Assembly (NCBI GenBank): GCA_963758335.1
Contig: CAVWVF010000006.1
Span: 186,001-250,000, forward strand
Length of the DNA: 64,000 bases
Reading direction: 5' to 3'
Source of the DNA: Roseiarcus sp963758335
GTDB lineage: Bacteria; Pseudomonadota; Alphaproteobacteria; Rhizobiales; Beijerinckiaceae
In this document: positions 1 to 9,353 of the stretch, one piece after another
How the letters are laid out: every line of letters begins with the position of its first letter
Position numbering within the stretch: the first letter of the stretch is position 1
Made by a program: the position numbers and the translations under genes
The notes under the pieces: model-generated
Seen by the model: only the letters and a program-made list of their open reading frames with translations
Told to the model about the DNA's origin: nothing
Databases searched by the model: none

Positions 1-1
1 G

Positions 2-304
2 AGCTTCATCGGCGCCGACCTCGTCGCCGCGCGCTGGAAGCAGTGGCGCTTTTACTTCACTGACATTCATCCGACCGGGATCGGGCCGGAGCGGCTGCCG
101 GGCATGATGTCGACGAGTGCAACGATGGCCGGCTACCCCAAGGCCTACAACATCGAGATGGACCCGCACGAAGACCTCGACATTACCGCGCTATTCGGCT
201 GGATCACCGACCCGGCGCTCACGGCAGTCGAGGAGTATTTGGAGTCGGTCAAGAAGTATCCGAACCCGCCCGCGCCCAACATCACGCGATTCCGCGGCGG
301 CTGA
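2..304 (+). CDS. Arylsulfatase, C-terminal fragment (gene enters from the left edge)
   Basis: The frame is open from the first base of the window to a TGA at 302-304, giving the last 100 residues of a protein. The string KQWRFYFTDIHP followed by YNIEMDPHEDLD is typical of the C-terminal subdomain of bacterial arylsulfatases, where a Tyr-Asn-(Leu/Ile)-Glu-x-Asp-Pro motif precedes the last helices. Enzymes of this family hydrolyse sulfate esters, but the formylglycine site lies upstream, outside the window, so activity cannot be judged. The end 'NITRFRGG' looks like a natural C-terminus. Confidence 0.75.
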   Translation, partial: SFIGADLVAARWKQWRFYFTDIHPTGIGPERLPGMMSTSATMAGYPKAYNIEMDPHEDLDITALFGWITDPALTAVEEYLESVKKYPNPPAPNITRFRGG

Positions 305-394
305 TAGGCGACCGATCAAAGAGAGGCGCAGCACGGGCGGGGTTGCACGACCGATGACGAAAATCGTCTATGGAATAAGTAAGGCACGGATCGT

Positions 395-745
395 TTGAAA
401 CCCACAGCAGACCTCCATTTCGCCAGTGCGGTGGCCGAAATCGGCGTGATCAAACTGATGTTGAGCGCGGATAACGCGCTTCTGACCGCGATGTGCTGCG
501 CTTCATTGCTGGCCGACGCCGATGAGCGCAGCACGATTACGCGCGGCGAGGGCGAGGCGAAGGCGAACAAGGTGGTTTTGGAGGTGTATGACCGCGACCC
601 CGACTTCTTCAAGCTCTACCGCATGCTGCAAGCCTACCGTCAGTCCCTGGCGCAGACGAACTCGACGATCGCGCTCTCCCCGGGCAGCGAGTTCCTGCGT
701 TTGTTCGAGGCCGGCCTCAATCCCTCGCCGGCGCCATGGAGATGA
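395..745 (+). pseudogene. Chimeric remnant: TerC-like N-terminus joined to HflC C-terminus
   Basis: Read from TTG at 395 this frame gives 116 residues. Residues 14-37 (EIGVIKLMLSADNALLTAM) resemble the membrane segment of TerC/YjbE proteins, which has the pattern E-I-x-x-I-x-L-x-L-S-x-D-N-A. From about residue 42 the match changes to the C-terminus of HflC, the SPFH-domain regulator of FtsH: TRGEGEAKANKV, DRDPDFFKLYRMLQAYR and LSPGSEFLRLF are characteristic. Neither part is complete. The simplest reading is a deletion that fused two genes in frame. Expression is unknown. Confidence 0.6.
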
Positions 746-866
746 GAGTGCGACTTGCGGGCGCTTGGGCCGTTTCGTTAAATTCCTGCGCCGGGGTGAA
801 CATCCGAAGACGGATCTGAGACATTTATGACCCGGCGCAGCAAGAGAGGATCGGGATCAATCACAA

Positions 867-3052
867 GTGAGCGCGAGCCTCAGACCCGAAACCGGCAAGA
901 ATCAAGAATCACCGGCAGTCTTCGAACAAGGCGACGCGCGATCCGCGAAAAGCTTGCCATCTTGGCTGCTGGTCGTCGTTGCGGTTTTCATGGTCCTCGC
1001 TGCGGCTGTCTTGGGCAGCCGTCTCATGGCCCCGCAACCATTTGCAGCCCAGCTTCAGGCGCCCAGCGTCCTACCACAGCCAACACCCACGCCGGCCGCC
1101 ATAGCCGCGACCTACGTCGGTCGCGAGGCCTGCGGACAATGCCATGCGTCGGAAGTCAGGGCGTGGGAAACCTCGCACCACGCGGAGGCCATGCAACACG
1201 CGACCGAATCGACCGTGCATGGCGATTTCAATGACGCGCATTTCGTTTATGGCGACGTGACCACGACGTTCACCCGCAAGGACGGCAAGTTCATGGTCCG
1301 GACGGACGGGCCAGACGGCGCGCTGCAGGACTATGAGGCGAAGTTCACCTTTGGCGTGTCGCCGCTCGAGCAATATCTTCTGGAGCTTCCGGGCGGGCGG
1401 CTTCAGGCTTTCACCATAGCCTGGGATTCAAGGCCGAAAGCCGACGGCGGGCAGCGGTGGTTTCATCTCCACCCGAACGAGACGATCAAGGCTGGCGATC
1501 CGCTGCATTGGACCGGGCTGCAGCAGAACTGGAACTTTGAATGCGCGGAATGCCATTCGACCAATCTGCGCAGGAACTACGATCCCGTCAGCAGCGCCTA
1601 CAAGACGAGCTACTCGGAAATCAACGTATCGTGCGAAAGCTGCCACGGACCCGGCTCCCTGCACGCCTCATGGGCGCGCAAGGACGCCGGCTGGCAGTCG
1701 CTGGATGCAACCAAGGGCCTTGCCGTGTCCTTCGATGAACGACGGGACGTGTCCTGGACGCTCGACCCGACGACCGGCAACACCGCACGCAGCGCGCCGC
1801 GGCGGACGACCCACGAGATCGAGACTTGCGCGCACTGCCACTCGCGACGCGGACCGATCTGGGCGGACGTCCCGCCCGGCGCGCCGATCGGCGATGGCTA
1901 TCGCGTCGCCTTGCTCGACGACAGTCTTTACTTTCCGGATGGCCAGATTCGCGACGAAGTCTATGAATATGGGTCTTTCCTGCAAAGCCGCATGTTCCAT
2001 GCCGGCATAACCTGCAGCGATTGCCACGAACCCCACAGCTTGAAGTTGCGCGCCCCCGGCAATGGGGTCTGCGTCCAGTGCCACGCGCCGGAAAAATACG
2101 ATGTCGCCGCCCACCATCGGCACGCGCCGAATTCGGTTGGCGCGCAATGCGTATCGTGTCACATGCCGGCCCGCACCTATATGGTCGTGGATCCGCGCCG
2201 GGATCACAGCATGCGGATTCCTCGCCCCGATCTCAGCGTCGCGCTCGGCACGCCCAACGCCTGCAACGGCTGCCACACCGACAAGTCGCCGCAATGGGCC
2301 GCGGACCAGGTGAAATCGTGGCATGGCGCCCTAGATCCGGGCTTTCAGCATTTCGCCGAGGTTCTGCAAGCGGGGACCCTGGGCGCGCCCGGTGCGCGCG
2401 AGCAATTATTGGCGCTGGCAAACGACGCCACCAGCCCCGGCATTGCGCGGGCAAGTGCGATCAGTCGGCTCGACCGCGTCGTCAACTCCGCCCAACGCGA
2501 AAGTCTTCGAGCGCTGCTGCACGACGCCGATCCGATTGTCCGCAGGGCCGCCGCGCAGGCTTATGCCGGCGCGCCCGCAGAAGTCCGCCAGGATGTGGCG
2601 CCGCTCCTCGATGATCCCATCCGAGACGTGCGGCTCCAGGCGACGCAAACCCTCGCGACAGTGCCGGCGCAAAGTCTGAGCGAGGAGGAGCGCAGACGTC
2701 ACGACAAAGGAATTGAAGAGTACATCGCCTCTCAGCGCAGCAACGCCGACCGCCCGGAAGCTCATCACAACATCGGCCTCACATTGATGGAGCTCGGCCG
2801 CGCGCCCGAGGCGGAAGCTGAATTCAAGAAGGCTCTGGAGCTGGAAGCGCTGGCGGTCGGGCTCAGGCTGCGAAGATTCTTCGCGATTTGCTCCGTCGCC
2901 ATGCCTACGATCGGGAGAGCCTTTACGCCGCTGCCAGTTTTGCGCGTGATCTGGGGCATCAAGAAGAGGCGGTGGGCTATGCGACCCGCCTCGCGCAGCT
3001 AGAGCCCGATGATCCGGACATCCAGCGTTTCTTGAGTCAGATCAAGCAATGA
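867..3052 (+). pseudogene. Octaheme c-type cytochrome with HEAT-like and TPR repeats, frameshifted near the 3' end
   Basis: GTG start at 867; residues 32-52 form one hydrophobic segment, so the protein is probably membrane-anchored with a periplasmic body. Eight CxxCH haem motifs follow (CGQCH near residue 89, then CAECH, CESCH, CAHCH, CSDCH, CVQCH, CVSCH, CNGCH), the pattern of cytochrome c554/NrfB-like multihaem proteins fused to repeats. HEAT-like helices lie at about 500-590 and a TPR at about 620-655. The long frame runs into unrelated residues and stops at 3002, but a -1 shift near 2850-2865 restores a second TPR (LYAAASFARDLGHQEEAV) ending at TGA 3050-3052. One base seems lost. Multihaem electron transfer is inferred; the partner is unknown. 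Confidence 0.8.
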
Positions 3053-3400
3053 TGGCTGCCAATCTAATGCGTGGAAACGCCCACGGTCTTGAGCTCGGTG
3101 GCTTTGGGCCGCGCTGTCTGTGGATAGGCACCAGCGGCCTCGCTACGTTCCGCCCGAAAAAATTCTTGCATTTGCCGGATATTGCATAGCCGACCGCTTG
3201 ATCCGGCGACATTGTCCCTTGGCGCGCGCTCCAGCGTCGAATCGTAGAGGAAAGCCGCGCGAAGAGGGGATGCACGCGCGCCTCATGCGCGCGGACGTCG
3301 ATGCAGGTCATGAAAGGTTGAGCGCTCGCGCCGAAAAGCGGTGTCCTCCACCAATGAGGGGCAAGATCGCCAACGCCGTCGCCGAATGACCGCTATTTGC
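3053..3400. other. Gap without a supported gene
   Basis: No frame here shows a recognisable protein. The last 90 bases belong to the dispersed intergenic repeat (GACCGCTATTTGC just before 3400), which is interrupted at 3400/3401 by the group II intron and resumes at 6018. Confidence 0.5.
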
Positions 3401-3890
3401 GTGCGCCGTGAGAAGGCGGCGCTTTCCAGTGGGTGCAAGCCCCACCCGGCGAACGCTCCAGCCGGAAGCAACCGGAGCAGTCATGGAGGTGACGAAATGG
3501 CTGAAGCCTTCGGTGTAGCAGGTCACATATAGGTGACGGCGCGAGTGTGCGGGCCGCAACGCGAGTGAACGCCGAGCAAGCCTCGAAAAGGTCGATGTGC
3601 AGGCCGACCCGACTGCAATTTCGGGGAAGGCTGATACGGCTGAGATGAGCGAAGACGACGCCCAGTCGCTGCACCGGGGTACTGGCGGCAGCACGTACAC
3701 AAGGAAAGCGCGCGCAACACGGGAAGCCCCAAAGCGCGGTCAGGGATGACCAACCAGACGCCCGCGAGGGAGAGGCTGGGCGCTGTGGGGTGGCGGAGAG
3801 GCTTGTAGTACCGCTGAAGCCGGGTAACGCCGGGGGAGGGAAGGGGCCTCAGTTCAAGACAGACGCAAGACGTGGTGAGGGACCTGGAGA

Positions 3891-5216
3891 TTGGGCAACC
3901 TATCAACTCCGAACAGCGTTCAGAAACTGCAGACGGCGTTGCACGCGAAAGCGAAGGCAGAACCCGGCTACCGCTTCTACGCCCTCTACGACAAGATCAG
4001 CCGCGAGGACATTCTGGCGCACGCCTATGCCCAGTGCCGCTCCAACAAGGGCGCGCCGGGCGTGGACCGTCAGGACTTCGAGGACATCGAGGCGTACGGG
4101 GTCGAGCGATGGCTGGGCGAACTGGCGCTTGCGCTCAGGCAGGAGACTTACCGACCGGACCCTATCAGACGCGTTTTCATACCGAAGGCCAACGGCAAAC
4201 TCAGGCCGCTGGGCATCTCAACCTTGCGGGATCGGGTCTGCATGACAGCAGCGATGCTGGTGCTGGAGCCGATCTTCGAAGCCGACCTTCCATCGGAACT
4301 CTACGCCTACCGTCCCGGGCGAAACGCCCAACAGGCGGTGGTCGAGGTGGAAGAGCTGCTGTTTCGCGGCCATCCGGAAGTTGTGGACGCCGACCTCGCG
4401 GACTACTTCGGGAGCATTCCCCATGCCGAGCTTTTGAAGTCGGTATCGCGCCGGATCGTTGATCGGCGCGTGCTGCATCTGATCAGGATGTGGCTGGATT
4501 GCCCCGTGGAAGAAACCGACGATCGAGGACGGAAGACACGAACGACCGAGGCGCGGGACAAGCGGCGCGGCATTCCGCAGGGCTCACCCCTCTCACCACT
4601 GCTGGCCAACATTTACATGCGCCGGTTCGTGCTGGGATGGAAGATGTTCGGGCTTGAGCGAAGCCTCGGCACTCGCCTCATAACCTACGCGGACGTGATC
4701 CTGTGCAGAAGGGGCAAGGCCGAAGCGGCCTTGCAAAGCCTGCGCGAGATCATGGGCAAGCTGAAGCTGACGGTGAACGAGGAGAAGACACGGATCTGCA
4801 AAGTGCCGGAAGGAGAGTTCGACTTCCTGGGATACACGTTCGGGCGAATGTTTTCGGCGAGGACCGGGCAAGCCCGTATCGGCTACCGGCCGTCAAAGAA
4901 AAGCATTCAGCGGGTGGTCGAGAAAGTCCACGCGCTGACCGACCGATCGGGAACATGGCAAGAGACCACAACGCTGGTGAGCAAAGTGAACCGTACGCTG
5001 CGCGGATGGGCGAACTACTTCCAAGTAGGAACCGTCAGCAAGGCGTATCGGGCGCTCGACGCTTACGCGGCGATGCGGTTGCGCCGGTGGTTGCGCTTCA
5101 AGCACAAAGTCAGGCGACGAAGGGGCGGGAGCTATCCACTCTCGCACCTCTACGGGCACTTCGGGCTCGTACGTCTGAGCCGGCTTGGGCACGACGTGCC
5201 GTGGACGAAGGCGTGA
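3891..5216 (+). CDS. ltrA: Group II intron reverse transcriptase/maturase with a damaged active site
   Basis: 441 residues from TTG at 3891, after a GGAGA ribosome site. RT motifs are in order: GVDRQDFEDI region, PKANGKLRPLGI, YAYRPGRNAQQAV, DADLADYFGSIPH (catalytic Asp of block 3), RRGIPQGSPLSPLLANIYM, and the GIIM/maturase motif LRGWANYFQVG. No HNH endonuclease domain follows. The catalytic YADD box reads YAD-VILCRR, where the family normally has YADDLVILCRR: two codons (Asp-Leu, 6 bp) are missing at about 4690, removing the second metal-binding Asp. Reverse transcription is therefore probably abolished, while maturase (splicing) function could remain. The gene sits in intron domain IV. Confidence 0.9.
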   Translation: MGNLSTPNSVQKLQTALHAKAKAEPGYRFYALYDKISREDILAHAYAQCRSNKGAPGVDRQDFEDIEAYGVERWLGELALALRQETYRPDPIRRVFIPKANGKLRPLGISTLRDRVCMTAAMLVLEPIFEADLPSELYAYRPGRNAQQAVVEVEELLFRGHPEVVDADLADYFGSIPHAELLKSVSRRIVDRRVLHLIRMWLDCPVEETDDRGRKTRTTEARDKRRGIPQGSPLSPLLANIYMRRFVLGWKMFGLERSLGTRLITYADVILCRRGKAEAALQSLREIMGKLKLTVNEEKTRICKVPEGEFDFLGYTFGRMFSARTGQARIGYRPSKKSIQRVVEKVHALTDRSGTWQETTTLVSKVNRTLRGWANYFQVGTVSKAYRALDAYAAMRLRRWLRFKHKVRRRRGGSYPLSHLYGHFGLVRLSRLGHDVPWTKA

Positions 5217-5228
5217 GGTCTTGTCCGA

Positions 5229-5261
5229 GAGCCGGATGCGGGTGATCCGCACGTCCGGTTC
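5229..5261 (+). ncRNA. Group II intron domain V of the outer intron
   Basis: GAGCCGGATGCGG pairs with CCGCACGTCCGGTTC around a GTGAT region, the conserved catalytic hairpin. It lies 12 bases after the RT stop codon, as expected. It is followed directly by GATGAGGGGGTTGTGTC, a candidate left arm of domain VI. Confidence 0.8.
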
Positions 5262-5278
5262 GATGAGGGGGTTGTGTC

Positions 5279-5999
5279 AAGAAGACGCGCAAGCGTCATG
5301 CTGTACGAGAGATGAAGGTGGACCCTTCGAAGTCGCCTTGTAGGAGGAGGCTTCAAACCGCCATGAGCTGCTACGGTCAAAAGCCGCGGTGGTGAACGTC
5401 ATGGTCAAAAGGCGTGGCAGTGATCACGTCAGGTATGGATGAGAGAGACGGGCGCAAGCGAACCTCTGACGACGCATCGAAACGAACTTGGACGGCATCG
5501 AAACCGGGGTCTCCCTCTTGCTCCGGGATCAGCGTGGAAGATACCTACTTACTGACCACGCGGTGTCCGGTGTTCAGGAGGCGTGACTCTCATCTGGGCC
5601 TTCGTACGGAACTTGAGACCCTGGTTGGCCATGCCAAGGGAAAAGGCACAAGCGGTTGACCCGCGAGGCTGAAAGTACCGATGGGCCAGTCAGGCGCGCA
5701 CCGCCCCATAGTAGTGACGAAGCGGGGTAATGCCCGTGGAGCGAAGGGGGTGGGCCACTCACGGCGTTTGTTGGGTCAACGGGAGACCGGAGGAACTCAG
5801 CTGTCTCGCCGGAAGGCGCCAGCCTTCGTTGAGTGGCACGAGCCGGATGAGGCGAGAGTCTCACGTCCGGATCTGTGAGAGGCTCGGGGTGAAATTCCCC
5901 GGGCCTACTCGGCGTGTGGAAACGGAGCTACGGCTGAGCCACTAAGGCACCGCCAGACGAAAGGGGCGGCAACAGACATGCTCAGCCTAACGCCACCGC
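5279..5999 (+). mobile_element. Inner ORF-less group II intron remnant inserted in domain VI of the outer intron
   Basis: From about 5400 the sequence matches the conserved core of LtrA-type bacterial introns, for example the GTACGGAACTTGAGACC segment at 5604-5620, the GGCACAAGCGGTTGACC segment near 5645, and GAGGCTGAAAGTACCGATG. A complete domain V (5840-5873) and a domain VI stem with TGAAATTCCCC and GGGCCTAC (5876-5908) follow. Domain IV is only about 100 bases and has no reverse transcriptase. The exact 5' end is unclear. Bases 5911-6000 form a nested hairpin (GGCTGAGC with GCTCAGCC, CCGCC with GGCGG) of unknown role. Confidence 0.65.
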
Positions 6000-6017
6000 G
6001 CCACACTCCTACTCTAC

Positions 6018-6215
6018 GCACTCCGGCCGTCCACTGCAGCGCATCGAACTCCCGCCATCGCGGGCGGTCCCGAATTCGAATCAGTGCATTCGAATTCGGG
6101 ACGCCTCGCGGCTCATGCTGAGGAGATCCTCTGGCGCCCAAGACCCGTTGGTGTGTTTGTGGCAATTTACACCATCACGGCGATTTTGCACCGCGAACGG
6201 CCGGCTTCCAACTCT
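6018..6215 (+). repeat. Dispersed intergenic repeat, right part with long tail
   Basis: It continues the repeat interrupted at 3400. Shared blocks with the 53550-53765 copy are CCGGCCGTCC, CTGCAGCG, TCGCGGCTCATGCTGAGG and CCCGTTGGTGTGTTT. The region codes for nothing recognisable. Confidence 0.7.
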
Positions 6216-6239
6216 CACCGGGTTTGAGTTCATCGCCGA

Positions 6240-6383
6240 AGACGTAGCGAGCCGCACCAGGACGAATTCGTCCTCGTCGATGCTGCGCGAGACGTCTGCC
6301 GCCAGAACAACCGCAGCGTCGACCTCCATCGGCGCATCCGCTGCGCCCGCCCAACAGCCGGCGGACCGCCGCGAGCGCCAGGA
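6240..6383 (-). pseudogene. DUF1194 (von Willebrand A-like) N-terminal fragment cut by IS21
   Basis: On the minus strand the peptide VDAAVVLAADVSRSIDEDEF matches the MIDAS-containing start of secreted DUF1194 proteins (D-x-S-x-S-x-D). Only about 45 residues remain. The 5' side is truncated by the IS21 left end at 6384 and the 3' side merges into unrelated sequence near 6240. Confidence 0.45.
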
Positions 6384-6496
6384 TGTCATTCGGCATGGAA
6401 TAAGGACCCCGTTTTCGGGGTGATCGGCATCCAATCGGGACCCCGGGGATAAGGGTCCACACAGGCCTCCTGATTTCTTAGGAGGCCGAGTTCGAG

Positions 6497-7993
6497 ATGC
6501 TGATTGTGGAGACGATAGCCAAAATTCGTCTAGCGTATTTTTCGCGAAAGATGACGATCAAGGCGATCTGCCGCGATTTGCGTGTTTCGCGCAAAGTGGT
6601 TCGGAAGGTCATCCGATCGCAGGCGACAGAGTTCCATTATGAGCGGGACGTCCAACCCCAGCCGAAGATCGGGCCTTGGCGCGATCGGCTTAATTCATTG
6701 CTTTTGGAGAATGACGGAAAGCCGGCGCGCGAGCGGTTGACGCTCATTCGGGTCTTCGAGGAGTTGCGGGGGCTTGGCTATGAGGGCGGTTACGACGCGG
6801 TTCGCCGTTACGCCCGGACCTGGAGCAAGCAACACGCGGGCGAGACGGCGAACGCCTATGTGCCGCTGACGTTCGCGCCGGGCGAGGCATATCAGTTCGA
6901 CTGGAGCCACGAGATCGTTGTGATGGACGGGGTGACGACGATCGTGAAGGTCGCGCACGTCCGCCTTTGCCACAGCCGCATGATGCTCGCGCGCGCCTAT
7001 CCGCGCGAGACGCAGGAGATGGTGTTCGACGCCCACGAGCGGGCGTTCGCGTTCTTCAGGGGCGCCTGCACGCGCGGCATCTACGACAACATGAAGACGG
7101 CGGTGGAGACGATCTTCGTCGGCAAGGACCGGCAATACAATCGCCGCTTCCTCCAGATGTGCTCGCACCATCTTGTCGAGCCCGTCGCCTGCACGCCAGC
7201 GTCGGGCTGGGAGAAAGGTCAGGTCGAGAACCAGGTGGGTCTCGTTCGCGAGCGCTTCTTCACGCCGCGCTTGCAAGTCAAGAGCTATGACGAGCTGAAC
7301 GCCTGGCTGATGGACAAAAGCATCGCCTGGGCCAAGGCGCATCCCCATCCTGAACGGCCTGACAGGACGATCTGGGAGGTCTTCGAGGAAGAGCGTCCCA
7401 AGCTCATTCCCTATCGCGGCCGCTTCGACGGATTCCATGAGTCGCCGGCCTCGGTGTCCAAGACCTGCCTGGTGCGGTTCGACAACAATAAATACTCGGT
7501 GAGCGCCAGCGCGGTTGGCCGCCCGGTCGAAATCCACGCCTACGCCGATCGCGTCGTGATCCGCCAGGACGGGCGCATCGTCGCGGAACATCCGCGGTGT
7601 TACGGGCGTGGCGAGACGATCTACGATCCCTGGCATTACGTGCCGGTTCTGGCGCGCAAGCCGGGCGCTCTGCGCAACGGCGCCCCGTTCAAGGACTGGG
7701 TGCTGCCGACGGCGCTGGACCGCGTGCGGCGCAAGCTTGCCGGGTCCGACGACGGCGACCGGCAGATGGTCAAAATCCTCGCCGCCGTGCTCACCGATGG
7801 ATTGCTTGCGGTGGAGGCCGCCTGCCTTCAGGCGCTGTCCGAGGGCGTCCATTCGGCCGACGTCGTCATCAACATCCTCGCGCGTCAGCGCGATCCCGGA
7901 CCGGCGGCGACGATCATGACGCCCGACGCTTTGCGGCTCTGCCACACGCCCGTCGCCGACTGCGCCCGATACGATCAACTCAGGAGCGCCTAA
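6497..7993 (+). CDS. istA: IS21 transposase IstA
   Basis: 498 residues. An N-terminal helix-turn-helix (MTIKAICRDLRVSRKVVRKV) binds the ends. The integrase core follows with QFDWSHE (first Asp), a second Asp in GIYDNMKTAVE and the Glu in WEKGQVENQVG. A C-terminal beta domain (RFDNNKYSVSASAVGRPVEI) closes the protein. IstA cuts and joins the element ends with IstB as ATPase partner; istB starts four bases after the stop. It differs from the copy B protein at three residues (V/I in the HTH, N/D in RDRLNSLL, Q/R in PRLQVK). It appears intact. Confidence 0.95.
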   Translation: MLIVETIAKIRLAYFSRKMTIKAICRDLRVSRKVVRKVIRSQATEFHYERDVQPQPKIGPWRDRLNSLLLENDGKPARERLTLIRVFEELRGLGYEGGYDAVRRYARTWSKQHAGETANAYVPLTFAPGEAYQFDWSHEIVVMDGVTTIVKVAHVRLCHSRMMLARAYPRETQEMVFDAHERAFAFFRGACTRGIYDNMKTAVETIFVGKDRQYNRRFLQMCSHHLVEPVACTPASGWEKGQVENQVGLVRERFFTPRLQVKSYDELNAWLMDKSIAWAKAHPHPERPDRTIWEVFEEERPKLIPYRGRFDGFHESPASVSKTCLVRFDNNKYSVSASAVGRPVEIHAYADRVVIRQDGRIVAEHPRCYGRGETIYDPWHYVPVLARKPGALRNGAPFKDWVLPTALDRVRRKLAGSDDGDRQMVKILAAVLTDGLLAVEAACLQALSEGVHSADVVINILARQRDPGPAATIMTPDALRLCHTPVADCARYDQLRSA

Positions 7994-7996
7994 CCC

Positions 7997-8725
7997 ATGG
8001 AAAGAACCGAAGTCCTCGACATGATGAGCAGCCTCAAGCTCTACGGGATGAGGAGCGCCTACGACGAGACGCTGACCACGGCGCTCAAGCGCAAGCATGA
8101 GCCGCAGCGCTTCGTCGGCGATCTCCTGAAAGCCGAGATCTCAGAGAAGCAGGCGCGCTCGATCAAGTACCAGCTCACCGTCGCCAAGCTGCCGCTGGCC
8201 AAGGACGTCGACGACTTCGCGTTCAAGAACACGCCGATCAACGAGGCTCTCGTGCGCGACCTCGCCGCCGGCGGCTTCATCGCCCAGCAGCGCAATGTCG
8301 TCCTGGTCGGGGGAACCGGCACCGGCAAGACGCATCTGGCCATCGCCATCGCGCGAAGCTGCATCCGAGCCGGATCGCGCGGGCGCTTCTTCACCACCAT
8401 CGATCTCGTCAATCAGCTCGAGGCTCAAGCGCGCGCTGGCCGCCAGGGACGGCTCGCCGATTATCTCACGCGCCTCGACTTCGTCATCCTCGACGAACTC
8501 GGCTATCTCCCCTTCGCCCAGGCCGGCGGGCAGTTGCTGTTCCATCTCATCAGCCGTCTCTATGAGCGCACCTCGATCATCGTCACGACCAACCTCGCCT
8601 TCGGCGAATGGCCGAGCGTCTTCGGCGATCCGAAAATGACGACCGCGCTGCTCGACCGCCTCACCCATCACTGCGACATCGTCGAGACCGGCAACGAAAG
8701 CTGGCGCTTCAAAAACCGCGCCTGA
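7997..8725 (+). CDS. istB: IS21 helper ATPase IstB
   Basis: 242 residues. The AAA+ core has Walker A GGTGTGKTHLAIAIA, Walker B DFVILDELGYLPF and sensor 1 VTTNLAFGEW, as in DnaC-like helper ATPases. An N-terminal helical region (residues 1-80) contacts DNA and IstA. The start codon lies four bases after istA, implying translational coupling. The protein is identical to that of copy B. Confidence 0.95.
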   Translation: MERTEVLDMMSSLKLYGMRSAYDETLTTALKRKHEPQRFVGDLLKAEISEKQARSIKYQLTVAKLPLAKDVDDFAFKNTPINEALVRDLAAGGFIAQQRNVVLVGGTGTGKTHLAIAIARSCIRAGSRGRFFTTIDLVNQLEAQARAGRQGRLADYLTRLDFVILDELGYLPFAQAGGQLLFHLISRLYERTSIIVTTNLAFGEWPSVFGDPKMTTALLDRLTHHCDIVETGNESWRFKNRA

Positions 8726-8775
8726 GCTGCCCCGCACCAACCGGGTTTCGTGACGTAACGATTGGGAGTGGCCCC

Positions 8776-9087
8776 ATGCCGCGCAAGCCGATCGGCGAGA
8801 AAGCCATGACCGACGCCGAGCGCCAGGCCCGTTACCGCGTCGCGCGCGCGGCCGATGCGCCGGTGATCCGCACCCGTCGCCCGGCCGACCATCGCAGTCG
8901 CGCCCGGCGTTGGCAGGACGCCGTCGCCCAGCTCAGCGAGCTGCAAGCGCAGTATGCCGATTGGCTCGAAGCGCTGCCGGCCAACCAACACGACAGCGCG
9001 CTGGCCGAGGCCCTCCAGGCTATCTGCGAACTCGATCTCTCCGAACTCGAGAGCGTGGCGCCCCCACGCGGCTTCGGACGCGACTGA
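8776..9087 (+). CDS. IS21-borne third ORF, 103 residues, unknown function
   Basis: ATG at 8776 follows a GGGAGT site. The product MPRKPIGEKAMTDAERQARY... is basic at the N-terminus and helical, with DSALAEALQAICELDLSELE near the end. It lies inside the element and is repeated in copy B, so it is part of the IS. In copy A a run of five C (four in copy B) near 9063 shifts the frame and ends the protein with PPRGFGRD. In copy B the frame stays open to the element end. The ancestral form is unknown. Confidence 0.55.
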   Translation: MPRKPIGEKAMTDAERQARYRVARAADAPVIRTRRPADHRSRARRWQDAVAQLSELQAQYADWLEALPANQHDSALAEALQAICELDLSELESVAPPRGFGRD

Positions 9088-9353
9088 CCTTCCAGCGACG
9101 AACGCTCAAGACAAGCCAACGTGTCGCTCCGAGCGGTTCCCAGACGCCTGGCCTCACCACCGGCGCTACCCCGCCCGCGGTTCACCCCCGGGGGCCCACA
9201 GGTACCCCCCGCGCTACGCTCCGCCAGCCGCGCGGAGGGCGCGTCGCTACGCGCGGGTCCCCCCTATGGACTCCGGGGATGAACCGCTCCCGATGATCAA
9301 GAGGGGTCCTTTTTCCATGCCGATGGGGGGTCCCTTTTCGACGCCGATTGACA

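Larger units (their letters stand above)
3401..6017 (+). mobile_element. Compound group II intron (RT-encoding outer intron containing an inner intron)
   Basis: The 5' end GTGCGCC at 3401 fits the GUGYG consensus, and the 3' end CTACTCTAC at 6009-6017 fits the domain VI branch region with a terminal AY. Removing 3401-6017 joins CTATTTGC to GCACTCCGGCCG, which restores the dispersed repeat as seen uninterrupted at 53590-53615. That comparison sets both boundaries. The outer intron has a maturase/RT gene and a domain V at 5229-5261. Its domain VI seems split: left arm at 5262-5278, right arm at 6000-6017, with about 720 bp of a second group II intron between. Boundaries are inferred, not structure-modelled. 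Confidence 0.75.
6384..9353 (+). mobile_element. IS21-family element, copy A
   Basis: Terminal inverted repeats are TGTCATTCGGCATGGAATAA at the left and, reading inward from the right, TGTCAATCGGCGTCG. Each end has internal repeats containing GGACCCC. The element carries istA, istB and a third small gene. Length is 2970 bp against 2969 bp in copy B (46200-49168, opposite orientation). The flanks (CCAGGA on the left, ATCAAA on the right) show no target duplication, unlike copy B, and they belong to different broken genes. This suggests an adjacent deletion or recombination after insertion. Confidence 0.95.
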
